Below are positions 42,079-54,244 of a stretch of 64,000 bases of DNA, piece after piece (position 1 is the first letter of the stretch; every line of letters starts with the position of its first letter). The notes below the pieces were generated by a model, which did no database searches, was not told the origin of the DNA, and worked only from the letters and a program-made list of their open reading frames with translations. The stretch covers positions 1-64,000 of the forward strand of contig JAAEAF010002807.1 in assembly GCA_011037195.1 (NCBI GenBank), in the 5' to 3' direction. Position numbers and translations under genes: made by a program. The stretch is from Triatoma infestans (lineage: Eukaryota > Arthropoda > Insecta > Hemiptera > Reduviidae).

Positions 42079-42735
42079 TAAAAATAAAAAAAGCCTTGTC
42101 TTTATTTTCATCACATTAAGATAAATCTAATCATAATTCCTCTTTACTTCATTAAACAATTAGAAATTTGTGTACGGAAGCTTTGAAAAGTGACAATGAA
42201 TGTAAACAGGTTATTAACTAAAATGGGGGCATAATGTATTTTCAAAAACATCGGACAGCCAATATTGGGGTTTGACATTGTATGGACTGATAGAGTGAAT
42301 GAGTCAAGAGTGTTTAGTGAAACATTAGAACCAAGTTATCGGGATCATTCGAATATGAAAGCAAGCAAAGTTTATGGGAGGGGGGGACTAGTATGGCGAA
42401 TTAGAAAGAATTAGAGCTGCTTTAGCAGAGTAACTTTAGAGAAAATAGTCTTATCATACCGCGGATAATTATTAGTTCGTAGGGGATAAAAAGGAATGAG
42501 CGGTAGCACGAGGTAACGGATGAGAAAGTGGTGAGGCAGGGCGAGGGAGTGAGTGAGAAGAATTGAGAGATTTTTACAATGGTCTGTAGGATACAGACAG
42601 ATATGTATTTTACGACAGTGTAAGGTTGTGTTATTAGTGGGTTGTAAAAAAATGAAGCAAGTCATAAAACAAGACCAATTCTTTACGGTAACATGAAAGT
42701 TTTACAACTTTAAACTTAAAACGTAATTTTATAAA
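42079..42735. other. Interval without recognised gene
   Basis: Mixed composition, no motif. The 84-codon reverse ORF at 42411-42665 has no recognisable domain. Confidence 0.4.
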
Positions 42736-42975
42736 CTTTAAAGTACTTTTTTTTTATATTAGTTGATACTATATACGTATATGAAGTTTACAGAAAAATC
42801 TTTGGAGCGATTTTCTTGAAAAATCACGAAACCTAATAAAATCTATTCCATAAAATGGGACTTCCGGTTGACCGACTGTGATCAAAACGTTATTGTCACG
42901 TCCCCCCTTCCCATTTTTTTCGTACTATGCTGACCAAGTTATACGTGAAAACTCAATTAGCAACAGCAAGAGAAA
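42736..42975 (-). repeat. DR copy, reverse
   Basis: GGAGCGATTTTCTTGAAAAATC, GGGACTTCCGGTTGACCGAC (42857), GAAAACTCAATTAGC. Confidence 0.6.
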
Positions 42976-43178
42976 AATATGTCAAATTGTTATAATTGTG
43001 AGAAAATTAATCTGAATATTATTTGATTAATTCATTAAAAAATTAATTCAATAGACTTCCCTATAATTGTTTGGCCATGGCTAATTAATAATACTAGTAT
43101 CAATTAAGAAAAAGAAGAATAATTAATTTTATTAATTAATAACCTCAACTTTATGTTTTATTTTTTTTGGGTTTCTTC

Positions 43179-43538
43179 TGTGATGGGATCCGAATTATTA
43201 AGATTCGTGAGGATCCGAAGAACCTAGTTACTCGCTACCTAGGCCAGACTAGGGAGGGAGATTCTATTATATATACAGGGGAGCTAGACCAAAGAAGAAG
43301 AGTCCACCACACCAGTCAGCAAACAACAATCAACTTACTTTCTAATTACTCAGCCAGTCTGGGATCTCTTAGTTATTCTCTCGCTACCTTATTCTCTAAC
43401 TTCTATTAACAGTGAAAAGTCCTTGCAGTTTGTGTTTCCTATTCATTATTTACTGTTCAGCACATCTATCAGTTTATTTTTTCTTCATCATTCCTAAATT
43501 CATTCTCTGTAATCTCTCTCCTTCTGCCATCCATTACA
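43179..43538 (+). mobile_element. Probable solo LTR, 360 bp
   Basis: It begins TGTGATGGGATCC and ends CATCCATTACA, flanked by CTTC on both sides (43175-43178, 43539-43542). A TATA-like TATTATATATAC (43264-43275) lies about 85 bp in, followed by a purine-rich then CT-rich stretch, as in the LTR at 29718. The 4-bp duplication is short enough to be chance, so confidence is moderate. The ORFs at 43167 and 43412 fall in it and are not genes. Confidence 0.6.
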
Positions 43539-45737
43539 CTTCTCTTTTGGAAGTTTCCTTCTTAAAGTATGTAAAAGGATATAAAGAATTATGAAGTAAA
43601 AGAGAGGATATTATCTTACAAGTTTATAAGTTGTGTTCAAACAATATCTACACATATTTGTCAACTTGAACATCTATATACAACCCAGGTGACTTAGATT
43701 CCGCCAGACATGACTGTAAACTAGAACCATAAAGTTCAAAGATAAAGTTAAGAATCGAAAAAAACTGAGCATTATATACGAAACACCAAATCAGGTAACT
43801 TTTATTTGTCTGAGAAACACGTATACATGTGTTTGTCTGGTTATGTACAAAGATGGTAAAATTCAATATAAAGAGAATTCTATACCCAGTTTACGCCAAG
43901 AAACAGACAAATACAGTAGAAGGATTTATTGCCTGTAGCGTTAATATCTGTCAAAGTAAATAAATAAAGAAAGAAGATTCATACTATTAATTTCTCTAAC
44001 TACTACTGTAAAAGAGGGTGTTGCGATCGTATCCAGTTTTTAAAATTGAATTTTCAATTTATCTCCGTTACAATGCTATTATTACAATTGATAAATTTTA
44101 TTTAAAGTTGGTGGTGGAGGTCTATTATTTATCTTAGGTCTTACCACCTTAATAGCCTATATATAGAGGCACGCCATAGGCTATCATCTTAAAATAAATG
44201 TATAAATCGAATTGCACAAATGCCGCACAGGATTTAATCACTTTTTTTCTGGAAAATACTAGGAAAATTTACTGCTTTTCCCACTCAACAGTGCCATTAT
44301 TACGGCCATTATCCATAATGAAACATGAAATACTAGGCCATAGTGCCTAGCTGGATTATTTCTTAAAGGACTACTAAGAAATGCTAATGCCGTTCGAGAA
44401 TTCCACTCACTTGAGCGGAAAATACATTTTTCCGGTATATCCTTCTGCAACATGGAAAATGTACGAACGGCATAGTGATAAAACTTATTATTTCATTCAA
44501 AAAGGCTGGAATCGGTTAATTTTATTCGGAAACTAATTGCACACTTTTTTTTCAGGTCCGGCTAATATAGTTTAATATATTTGTATCATTTTTCCAAAAA
44601 TAAAAAAATAAATAAATTCACGACAGTTTATAGAAATCTGTGTCATTAGATTTCAAGCGGTTATAGGGTTTTGAGCTAGCCATTGTCTTCTGGACTAAAT
44701 CTCGACACATTCGAATTTATGCTAACCAATATGTATCCCCCCGACTCACTTGTATATTGACTTATCATGTTTATTCATAAAAATAAATAAATTTCATAAC
44801 TCTATTAAATGAGTTTCTTTTAATCACGTAATTCGAGTACATGTAAACAGCCGATGTAAACTAGTCGTCGTTCAGGGGAGCTCGCGTAACTAACTCAACT
44901 AATAGTATCAAGTAAACAAGCCTTTTATAGTAAATTACGTTTTATCAAATTAAAAATATTATTCTTTGGGTATTTCAAAGAAATATTTTATAATTATTTT
45001 ATCGAATCTTTCGAATGACTGGTATGTATGATGTATTTTGGCCATATTTAGAAGAATTTTTGTACGATTCTGCAAAAGTATTTAAGATTAATATATATTT
45101 TTTTTATTTTATGTTAAAAGCCTAATATGGCTTTGTAATAGGCTGAAAATAATTTTATTTTTAAAAGGAAGGCGCAATGCTACGATGTCATGCAAGATAA
45201 TAAACAAAAATCTGTTTGAAACAAATACGATTTACACTCTTCAATTTATTATACATTATAAATGACAAATTACACTAATGACAAATAATACTACGTCAAA
45301 CACCTGAAAGTCTTGATCATATTTTCATGATTTGTCCCAGATACGATCGGAGAGAAATAGATGTTAACAAGTTATCCAAGCAGTTGGGTAACCCGTTTTC
45401 ACTATAAAGTATTTTAATGGAACCCCGTAAGTGGCTGGAGAATTTTTTGAGTTTATAAAGGAATGCAAATAAAAATATGAATACAAAGATTCAATAATTT
45501 TGCAAGAAACAAATAATATTTATATATTTATAACAGCGTCCGCTTTGAGAACAAATTATTTTAATTTAGTTCAGGTATAATGAATAGGGTGCGAGGAATA
45601 TCTAGTATTCCACCCCCACTTCGTTAGTTTAGGAATGTGGTGTGAATGATTTGTTGGTATGCTTGAATTTAGTAGGATGAATGTATTTATTGGCGTGACT
45701 GGTTTCAATTGAATGTAATTTTAGAAAGAGTAATATA
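43539..45737. other. Interval with sparse DR shreds, no gene
   Basis: DR traces: GAGGGTGTTGCGATCGTATCC near 44014 and GTCTTCTGGACTAAATCTCG near 44686 (module C). The rest is AT-rich; short ORFs lack motifs. Confidence 0.4.
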
Positions 45738-46174
45738 TACTGTTTGATACAGTATAAGTACCCTGGTTATTGTTATACCATAATACTAGCTGTAAGCCTG
45801 GTACTGTTTGGTACAGTAATAAGTTACCCGGTTATTGTTATACCATAATACTAGCTGTAAAGCCTGGTACTGTTTGGTACAGTAATAAGTACCCTGGTTA
45901 TTGTTATACCATAATACTAGCTGTATGGGACTGTTGGTACAGTAATAAGACCCTGGTATTGTAACTAATACTAGCTGTAGCCTGGTACTGTTTGGTACAG
46001 TAATAAGTACCCTGGTTATTGTTATACCATAATACTAGCTGTAAGCCTGGTACTGTTTGGTACAGTAATAAGTACCCTGGTTATTGTTATACCATAATAC
46101 TAGCGTAAGCCTGGTACTGTTTGGTACAGTAATAAGTACCCTGGTTATTGTTATACCATAATACTAGCTGTAAG
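45738..46174. repeat. Tandem repeat, 65-bp unit, seven copies
   Basis: The unit contains GCCTGGTACTGTTTGGTACAG, TAATAAGTACCCTGG, TTATTGTTATACC and ATAATACTAGCTGTAA. Copies 1 and 3-4 are divergent or shortened; copies 5-7 are nearly identical. ACTGTTTGGTACAGT is a near palindrome inside each unit. The 64-codon ORF here is an artefact. Confidence 0.95.
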
Positions 46175-46259
46175 CGGTTGATGGTTGAAATAAAAGTTAA
46201 ACATTTTTTTACCACTTTTAGTTATAAAGTGTTGTTTGTGTTTGTGATTCAACGTTTAC

Positions 46260-47060
46260 TAAATATTTAATTGTCTTCAAGATGATGCACCTGCTGATAC
46301 CTATATAATAATAAAATGACATTTTACTAATATCCCAGGATCCTCCAGATACCAAGTATAGAAAATACTCATTGGTATTCGTTACCAAAAAAATTGCTGA
46401 ATACCGAAAAAAAAATGTGCACTCCCGGTCAACCAATTCTCTTCAAAGATAGATTTTTAGCAACAAATTTATTCTTATTAACATTATATAGATGGAAGAA
46501 CCTTATAATATATTAAAATAGTACTTTAGAGGAAAACTCTACATCACCGCATGCACCGCTTTATTCAAAATCAATTCTTCCAAGAAAAATGATTGGCCTA
46601 TTGGCGTGGAATATATAAAAAGTTTAAAGAAATTCAATTGGATGTCCAATAATAATGGTAATAAAAAGTTTATCAATAAAGTGGAATTTCCAGTTGAACA
46701 TTTTGATCGAAATTACTTTCTGTCAGATCCCTTAGTGCTAGATAGATAAACCGTATATCCTGGTTGAACTTCCTGCGATTTTTCGTTTTTGAATTACGCT
46801 TTGAGAATTGTTCACGTACAAATAAACTCAAATAAGTACTTATAGATTACTAGTAAAAGTAAAATAGGTCTTTTGTATATATTCGCCCAGGGAAGGCGAA
46901 TTTTTAAAGAAAATCGCCAAAAACTTAAAAAAAATCATTCGGTAAAATCGCATGTGCTGTTGCGACATTTTAACAGAAACTTTCGTGTCAGATGTGGTGG
47001 TGGTATCAAAGCGAAATATTAACTTTAAGCTTCCTGCGATTCTTTTTGTTTTCGAGATAT
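46260..47060 (-). repeat. DR copies, reverse
   Basis: CACTCCCGGTCAACCAATTCTC (46421), TTTAGAGGAAAACTC, AAGTGGAATTTCCAGTTGAAC, CTTTCTGTCAGATCCC, GAACTTCCTGCGATTTTTCG, and a partial repeat at 46900-47045. Confidence 0.65.
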
Positions 47061-47435
47061 ATTTTATTCATAAAAAAGCAGACATACACACAGATTCATA
47101 CATACATACATATAAATGTACATATGTTACTAGCAAAAAATAAACATAAAAGTAAAAAAAAAAAATAAATAAATAAAATTAGGTAAGGCAGTAAGCCACA
47201 CCAAGTTCTTTTGATCTATACATTTTGCTGTCCTGGCAAGGCCGTCATCCTTTGCCTTTAGGGTGTGAAATGTCTAAGTAATTTTTAAAACAAGGTCATC
47301 CACTGTTACATTAATCTTTTGTAGGATATTATGTTTCATAATTTCTTTGAATAATTAAGGTTATCTACATTTTATTACAAATTATTATAAAAAAACGTGG
47401 TGCAGAGAGTTTTTAATTTTTTATTGTTTTTTTTT
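47061..47435. other. Interval, nothing recognised
   Basis: Short CATA repeats (47092-47112) and poly-A. No gene. Confidence 0.45.
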
Positions 47436-47600
47436 TATTTTTACTTAAGCATTGTGATCGTGTCAAATTTTCGAAATTTGAATTTTCACCGGAAATACAT
47501 GATGCAGCTAACGCGAAAGTTTTCGAACGAAATCCATCAACGATGGAAGTGCGATTTTTCTGAATGTATCTTTTTTTATTTTTAAGGAAATTTGTCAACT
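47436..47600 (+). repeat. DR module A fragment
   Basis: GATCGTGTCAAATTTTCGAAATTTG, TTTTCACCGGAAATACATG (47483), TCCATCAACGATGGAAGTGCG. Confidence 0.65.
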
Positions 47601-47689
47601 CGAAGATAAAAAGTTTTTAAAAGATGTCGTAACATATTTATTATATACACATATAGCAACTATGAAAATAGTGCTGACAGAAGCTATAA

Positions 47690-48405
47690 TTTCATATCCA
47701 AACTTTCATACAACATATCTACCAACTTGGGGGCCAACAATAAAAACTTAATGACAATCGTACTTTCTTTATAGGCAGTAGAACATAGTCTTATGTTTTT
47801 ATACTGAAAAGAATGGATAGTAGTTGTTATACAACGGATGGTTGGGGGGAGAGTTTTCATGAGTTCATTAACCCGTAAGAAGAGAGTGGTAGAATTGAAG
47901 TCCGTCCCCCCTTTTCTGTGCACGCTTCCAAATATGGTGTATTCATTCAAAAAGTAACTTGTTAGAAAAGGTTTTCAAGAAACTACGGTAAAACTGGTGG
48001 GGAGGAACAGGAAAATGGGATTTCCAACTGACGAATTCTGACGCCAAAACTTCATGTTCAGTTTTGCTGACGGCCTTTATCTTCTCAAAGCAGGAAAAGG
48101 AAGTTCAAACTGGATATTCCGTTAAGGTAAACCACTAGCGTGCTTCGATAAAAAGATTTCGATTACAATTCATTAACAGGAGTGCCCCTTTACTGAATGA
48201 TTTTTTTCTCTTAAAAAAGCGAATTTCTCTGAGTTTTCTTCAGAAAATAATTTTCAGAGTTTTGTTTGGATTTGAGTTTTTTTTTCTTTACCGAAAATAC
48301 ATGTTTTGAAGTCTCCTGGTACTGAGGAAATTTGTCAATTATAATATGTAAACTGCAATAAAAGAAAGTCGTATGAATGCTTTACATCAGGTTTTTTTCT
48401 TTCTT
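47690..48405. repeat. Mixed DR pieces and an unclassified repeat
   Basis: 47815-47900 (GAGTTTTCATGAGTTCATTAACCCG) matches in reverse 55476-55495. DR pieces follow (GGATATTCCGTTAAGG 48113, CATTAACAGGAGTGCCCC) and the end AATAAAAGAAAGTCGTATGAATG (48357). Confidence 0.45.
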
Positions 48406-48900
48406 GTTTTTTGTTTACTTCAATTTAGTTTAAAGATAAAATAACATTTTAAAATTTTCAATAGTTTTTCTTTAATCGAAAAATAAATTATATTTTGTAA
48501 TAATATTCTTAAAACAATGAAGTTTCTTCTTTGTTACACAACAGAATAATGTCTGTCAAATAATTTAACAGCATTTCAAGGTAGAAACTATTAAGGTAAT
48601 AATAATAATAATAATATTACAAATGAAAGTTTGCCACGTGGTCTGAGCACAGTGTCACCATCTGCTCTCAAGTTTAAACCTACGTAAACGTTACAATAAA
48701 ACAAAATGGCCTTCAGATCGATCGATCATGTGATCGATCTTACTAACAGGGAATAAAAAAAAAAAAAGTTGACTCTTATATGCAAACAGGTAAAGTTCAA
48801 GATTATTATTATTATTTTTTTTTTAAATAAATAAATTAAAAAAATTTATGTGAAACACTCTCACTCATTTACTTGCATGATTTTTACTTACTGCACTTAT
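48406..48900. other. AT-rich interval with a small palindrome
   Basis: AGATCGATCGATCATGTGATCGATCT at about 48716-48741 is an imperfect dyad; (TAA)n near 48598. No gene. Confidence 0.5.
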
Positions 48901-49348
48901 TACTTCCTCTTACTTACTTCTGGTAAGAGGAAGTATGCATCGTGTTAGATTTTCGAAATTCGGTTTACACAGGAAATACATATTTTGAGGTCCCCTGAGT
49001 GTGAAAAGTGGTTTAGCGAGTAGTGTGTGTGTGTGTTTTTGTGAATAAAATATCTCAAAAACGAAAAAGTCATAGGAAGCTCAAACTTTGGATTCTGTTT
49101 AGCATCTGACACAAACAAAAGTTTCGGCTAAAAGTTCAGGAAAGGTAACGTTACTGAATTTTTTTATTTCAATTTTCGTGATATCTCGAAAACGATTCCA
49201 ACGATTTTCATTAACCTTCGTACTCATCAATACCTATCACATTAATTTGAAATAGTTTGCCGGGAAAACTAATTAGTGAAGAGAGTTGTGAAGTATACAG
49301 TAACGTTAAGCTTCCTTCTAAAGTACTATTTCAATACAAATTATGGAT
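48901..49348 (+). repeat. DR copy, modules A and B
   Basis: TACTTCTGGTAAGAGGAAGTATGC, GAGGTCCCCTGAGTG, GCTCAAACTTTGGATTC, CTCGAAAACGATTCCAACG, GGAAAACTAATTAG, AAGTACTATTTC. It is cut by a SINE at 49365. Confidence 0.75.
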
Positions 49349-49364
49349 CTACGCTTATATAATA
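49349..49364. repeat. SINE target-site duplication, left
   Basis: CTACGCTTATATAATA, repeated at 49567-49582 with one change. Confidence 0.75.
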
Positions 49365-49566
49365 GTAAAGTAAAGTAATGCCTATTTATTCAGGCGGGCT
49401 TACCGTCCAACTACCAAATTAGGCGTCGTGGACGGTGGCGAAAGCACATACTTTACTATTAACATTTTTTAAACGAATATAAAATTAAGCAGCTATACGC
49501 TGCACTCGAACTGGGATCCTCCCACTTACAAGTCCACGCTCATAACCACTACACCAACACCCGCCC
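49365..49566 (-). mobile_element. tRNA-derived SINE, family C, reverse
   Basis: In reverse: GGCGGGTGTTGGTGTAGTGG (A box), GAGTGCAGCGTATAGC after a B-box-like GGATCCCAGTTCGAG; the tail side reads GCCACCGTCCACGACGCC. The forward strand opens with GTAAAGTAAAGTAATGCC, matched in reverse by TACTTTACTATTAAC about 85 bp on. A 16-bp duplication with one mismatch flanks it. Confidence 0.75.
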
Positions 49567-49894
49567 CTACGCTTACATAATATTAATATATATTAGAAGC
49601 AGTGCTAGCATTCCAAATTTGATGAAAATTAGTTAAAGAGAAAGTTGCGACATTGCGGTGTAGGTTTTCAAGTTTTTCTTTTTTAATTTTCGATAAAATT
49701 TTCGATTAAACTTGGTGTACTCACAGATATAAATTTGATCATTTTCATTTGTAACATTTTCCCTCAAAAAAGTTGAATTTGGATAGTTGTCCGGAATTTA
49801 TGGCGTCAAATTTCCAATGCTATATGCAATTAGTTTAATGTTTTTGGTGCGCTCTACTGGGCCACAATGTAACCACTTCTCTAGCTGCCACATA
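49567..49894 (+). repeat. DR modules B and C, right of the SINE
   Basis: The sequence ATATTAATATATATTAGAAGC continues the interrupted copy, then GCGCTCTACTGGGCCACAATG of module C. Confidence 0.7.
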
Positions 49895-50106
49895 CTATGT
49901 TATTGCGGAGACTAGTACCGCGGAGATTCCGGGTTCGATTCCCGCCGTGCTATCCTTAGAATTTCTCTTTCCAGGAGCTCACTGTCCGGTGATTGACAGT
50001 GTTGTCTGTAACGAGAGAACATTGTCCGGAGGCCGGCAGTGCACTGAGTAGGCTCCGGACGCAAGTGAACCACAGATGTTGTGGCGCCTTAAATTAAACA
50101 AAAAAA
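49895..50106 (+). mobile_element. SINE family A, 5'-truncated or rearranged head
   Basis: B box GGGTTCGATTCC (49929-49940), body CTCACTGTCCGGTGATTGAC, GGAGGCCGGCAGTGCACTG, CCACAGATGTTGTGGCGCC, A-rich tail. A recognisable A box is missing. Confidence 0.85.
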
Positions 50107-50190
50107 TCTATACTTATTTTTTATATAAAACTGTATTGATAGAACTAAGAGAAAACCGTGTGAGTGTTTCACACTAGATTATTAAGGAAA
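50107..50190 (+). repeat. DR end and junction motif
   Basis: AGAACTAAGAGAAAACCGTG plus TGAGTGTTTCACACTAG. Confidence 0.65.
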
Positions 50191-50930
50191 GAAATACTTC
50201 ACAAATACATTATAATCATTACTATAATCGTCACTATAAGTTACTGTTAGTTATAACAGTCATGGTTTTCTAAAAAAGCTCACAATTGAACTGACTATTT
50301 GAAGGGGACATAAAATGTAAGGAAACACTCCGAATATTAATATAATCTCATGTTTGTAAAGTCATACGTGTGTGTGTGTGTGTGTGTGTGTGTGGAGCTG
50401 TTATAAAGTCCATGGAGCTTTTTTAACAGAAAAAAATTTGTCATTTATTTTCTTAGCCAAATTATAATTATTTTTGTAGTTATTCTATCTATAAATACAG
50501 GAAGCAAAAATAAATAAATGAATAAATTTAAATGTATATATATTTATAATTTAATGCTAATAAACAAAACTTTATTGAAGTGAGGTTTATAGATTAGCAT
50601 ATCGTATCAAATATGAAAGCGCCGTTCAAATTACTAAATGGATTGGAACATAAATAAACATGTTCCGGTAACCTTCAGGCAGGTCACTTTGTAGCGGTTA
50701 TGTTTAGGTGATTATATTACAACATGACCAGGGGTTTAAGGGCTCATTTCCATTAAAAACAAAATAAATATATTTTAAAAACATAACGGTAGTTGGTTAG
50801 TTGGCTATAAAAAAGGTGGTCGATATTATAATCATAAACCTGAGCAAACTTCCTGTGGTGCGTCCTCTGTCAAAACCAACAAAGCTTGTGGAATTTAAAT
50901 TTAAACCAAATTGACAAACTCCCAAGCCCC
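50191..50930. other. AT-rich interval with (GT)n
   Basis: (GT)n at 50367-50394. No gene; ordinary AT-rich sequence. Confidence 0.5.
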
Positions 50931-51440
50931 ATTAAAATCAATTTTTTGGGGAAATATTATGTTGGAAAATATTAAACGGTAATATTGCTACACTACTGCT
51001 CATACGCTACACTGAACTGGTACTTTAGAGGAAAGCTTAACACTACTGTTTCCATAGTGCCAACCTAAAAATCAATAAAAGTGATTGATATTTTATGAAT
51101 GTAGATAGTATACGAAATTTAAAGAAAATCGTTGGAGCCGTTTTCGTGAAAATCACGAAACTGAAAAAAAATAAAAAAAAATTGAGTAAATTTGCATTTC
51201 CGGTTGTTGGATTTTTACCGAAAACTCCGTGACAGTTACGATAGTTGTATCTCAACGGAAAACCAACTTTCCAGCTTCCCGTTTTTGTTTTTGTTCACAC
51301 ACACACACAAACATTCGCTAAAAACAATTTTTTTTTTCTATACTGGGGGACCCTGAAACATATATTTCCGGTGAAAACTCAATTTCGAAAATCTGGCACC
51401 ATAGAACACTTCCGCTTACTTAGGAGTAACACAATGTAAA
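50931..51440 (-). repeat. DR copy, reverse
   Basis: TAAAGAAAATCGTTGGAGCCG (51121), GCATTTCCGGTTGTTGG, a CA tract (51297-51309), ACTGGGGGACCCTG, ATATTTCCGGTGAAAACTC, GGCACCATAGAACACTTCC. Confidence 0.75.
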
Positions 51441-51825
51441 TATGTTTTCAGCGAATGGTCTGTGTGTGTGTGTCTCAAAAATGAAAAATCGTAGGAAGCT
51501 CAAACTTGATTTAAATTTCGCACAAAATCCATCAATCCCACACTGACTTTTTTTCTTTTTTTTTGTAAACGGTTCTAAATACTTTCTTTAAACTTCGTAC
51601 ATTATCTATACCTATAAATACCTATAACATTTTTCCCAGGAAAATTGATTTTCTGTGGGTTCTGTAGCATTATGATGCTATCCTCTAAAAGTAACAAATC
51701 ATTATAATGTACTGTTTTACCAAGTGTATAATTTTAATATATATTAATAATATTGATAGTATTCCAAATTTGAATTAACCAAAAGTTTGACTTTTGTAGA
51801 TTGTAGATTATTGTAGGGGATTATT
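51441..51825 (+). repeat. DR copy, modules A and B
   Basis: Switches orientation from the previous copy: TTTTCAGCGAATGGTCTGTG, ATCGTAGGAAGCTCAAAC, AAACGGTTCTAAATAC, ATTGATTTTCTGTGGGTTC. Confidence 0.65.
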
Positions 51826-52053
51826 GCACTGCGACCTGAAAGATCTATTGTGGCCCGGTGCTTTCTCCAATGAACAGCCGGCCTCCCTCCCAGCAGCGTT
51901 TCTTTAGCTGCAGACAACACTGCCCATCACTGGACAGTGAATAGTAGAGGCTCCTAGGAAGAAAAAAATCTAAGGGCAGAATGCTGGATTCGAACCCGAG
52001 ACCTCCGCGTAGCTATTCCAGCGCGCTACCACTGAGCTAATCCCTTCCTTCAT
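51826..52053 (-). mobile_element. SINE family A, reverse, near full length
   Basis: Reverse B box in GGATTCGAACCCGAGACC (51986-52003), reverse A box in GCGCGCTACCACTGAGCTAATC (52020-52041), body GAACAGCCGGCCTCC and CCCATCACTGGACAGTG. It interrupts a DR B module. Confidence 0.85.
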
Positions 52054-52215
52054 AGTTCGGCTTTACAAAAATAATCTTAAAAGGGGTTTTTGGAAGTCTG
52101 TCAGTTAGATTTAAATTTAAACTACACAAGCTTTGTTGGTTTTGTTAGAGGGGGCTCCTCACAAGTCCGCTTAGTTATGCAAGTATAACTCCTACCATCT
52201 ACTATATATAGAGGA
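52054..52215 (+). repeat. DR fragment right of the SINE
   Basis: TCTGTCAGTTAGATTTAAATTT, TCCTCACAAGTCCGCTTAG, CAAGTATAACTCCTACC, comparable to 28800-28940. Confidence 0.6.
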
Positions 52216-52850
52216 CCTTAGATTTCATAGAATTAGTTTAAATATATTTTCTTCTATAATGTTGTTCTAATGTGAGTAACATTCCGCCGAATTCTTAATT
52301 AAAAGAGAATTAACAATTAGAATTGTTAGTTAATATGATATTACAATAAAAGGATATACACTACTTTTTTTTTAAAATCACAGCTTTTAATCAGTTGCAG
52401 GGAAACATAATTTCAATGTGCAAGAGGAAAATCTAAGCTAGAATTTTCTCTAGTTAGGAAAATAAAAGCAGGATAATCTTATAAATTTTATGTGTGCACA
52501 TTCTCTCTCTACAAGATTGTTACAGCACATTCTTCATACATTCTTAACACTGGAATTCTTCTTCTTGTATTATATGTATAAAAGTTCGTTCAAAATTAAA
52601 AAAATGTTTTAAATATCTCGTTTATATTCAAAAATTTCCATAAGTATTACTGAATATTAAAAAGAAAAAAAAGAATTCTAACAGGAATAAATGTTAAAAA
52701 TGGAGGAAATGACAAGTTTAATCAGATTTCCGTAGAAATTGTATGTTCAGGGATTCCCAAGAATTGTGGTTGAATATATTTTATCTACTTATGATTTATC
52801 ACTTTAATACAAGGATGTGCCTCAAGAAAAAACAAAAACATAAACCCGTT
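52216..52850. other. AT-rich interval
   Basis: No gene or landmark. Confidence 0.45.
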
Positions 52851-54020
52851 GTAAAAGTTTTCACATTTGGCTTTTTCAATGGTGGTGTCACCACCTTGTG
52901 ATGGGCAAATTTTCTTCAAAAAGTTGTAATTTTTATTACGTTCAAATTGTCAACATTCTAGCTGGTGTTGGGGAACAGTAAATTGTAATAAAATGGTACT
53001 TACACTGAGTAAGTGTAACACTCGGAATATAAATTTCCCTAGAAAGATGTATCAATAAATATGGGTGGCCATGGCATTTAGTTGGCTTGCACCAAGAAAA
53101 TCTTTGGAGCCGTTTTCTACTTAAAAAAAAATAAACTATTCACTGTAGTCGCAAAGTTTTTAAATGCAACCTTTTATAATGGTTATTTAACACAAAACCT
53201 TCAGACAATACGGTAAATTCATTTGTTGCTGATTCTTAGGGGACCTCAACTTCTGAAAACTCTATTTTTTGAAATGTGATGCGATTGCAATACTTTCTCT
53301 TACAGTACAGCACTTTCTATTACGAGAAATGGAAAAAATGATCTGATATTTAACATTCACGTGACTTTCTCTTACTCCAGAATTCTTACAGTTACTAAAT
53401 GTTTAAATGTTTTCAGCGTTATACCATTGGGGAATCTAAACTTAATAAAACGACTTTTTGGAGGAACCGTCCCCTCAACAATTCCCTCCAACTAATCAAA
53501 ACTTCCTTTAAACAAATTTTCTGGGAAAAAAGTTACCAACAGCTGCAGGTATAATTAGTATAACAAGTTTAAATGAAATGCGTCGGTGTTTTTATGGAGA
53601 AAATAGCAGAAAACTAGAAAAACTATTCGGTAAAAACGTATTTCCCATCAACCGATTTTTTTCAAACACTAAATTTTGGCAACATATGTAATTTTAATTA
53701 TTATTATACAGTATGTAGACATGGGAATAGTATTATAATAAACTAAAATAGGACTTTAGTGAGAACACATAACCCAACCCAAATGAATTTTCCCGGAGAA
53801 ATGTTACAAATAAAAGTACTAGCTCCTTAATATGTGTAGTTGATATAATAAGTTTCGTTCGAGCAGTTTTCGAGAAAATAGTAAAAACTTGCTAAATCCA
53901 TTCAATAAAGTGGTAATTCCGGTTGAAGAATCACTTTTTCGGACTCAGGGGACCTCAAAAAATGTATTTCCGGTGTAAATTAGATATTGAAAATTTGACA
54001 CGATCGTCATACTTCCTCTT
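52851..54020 (-). repeat. DR copies, reverse, degraded
   Basis: GGAGCCGTTTTCTACTT (53106), ACCTCAACTTCTG, GATGCGATTGCAATACTTTC (53278), ATTCACGTGACTTTCTCTTACTCC (53355), ATTTTCCCGGAGAAATG, GGTAATTCCGGTTGAAG, CTCAGGGGACCTC (53945), GACACGATCGTCATACTTCC. Confidence 0.7.
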
Positions 54021-54244
54021 ACGTGGAATAGGAGAGAGAAGTGTTTGGGCTGGCCCAGATGGCAGGTAGAAATTATATATGTTTACATTATCATCCAAAA
54101 GATAGGGCCCAAACATTGCATAAATTCAAATTTACCGTTTGAAGTATATCGTCAGAGATTCTGTATAAAGCCCCCTTTATAAGCAACAGCTTTTTACAGG
54201 TAAATGTTTCAAATAAATGTAATAGATATGAAAATAATATCCAG

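Noticed and set aside
45738..46174. CRISPR-like array
   Set aside because: The 65-bp units abut without unique spacers, and the context is eukaryotic. It is a minisatellite.
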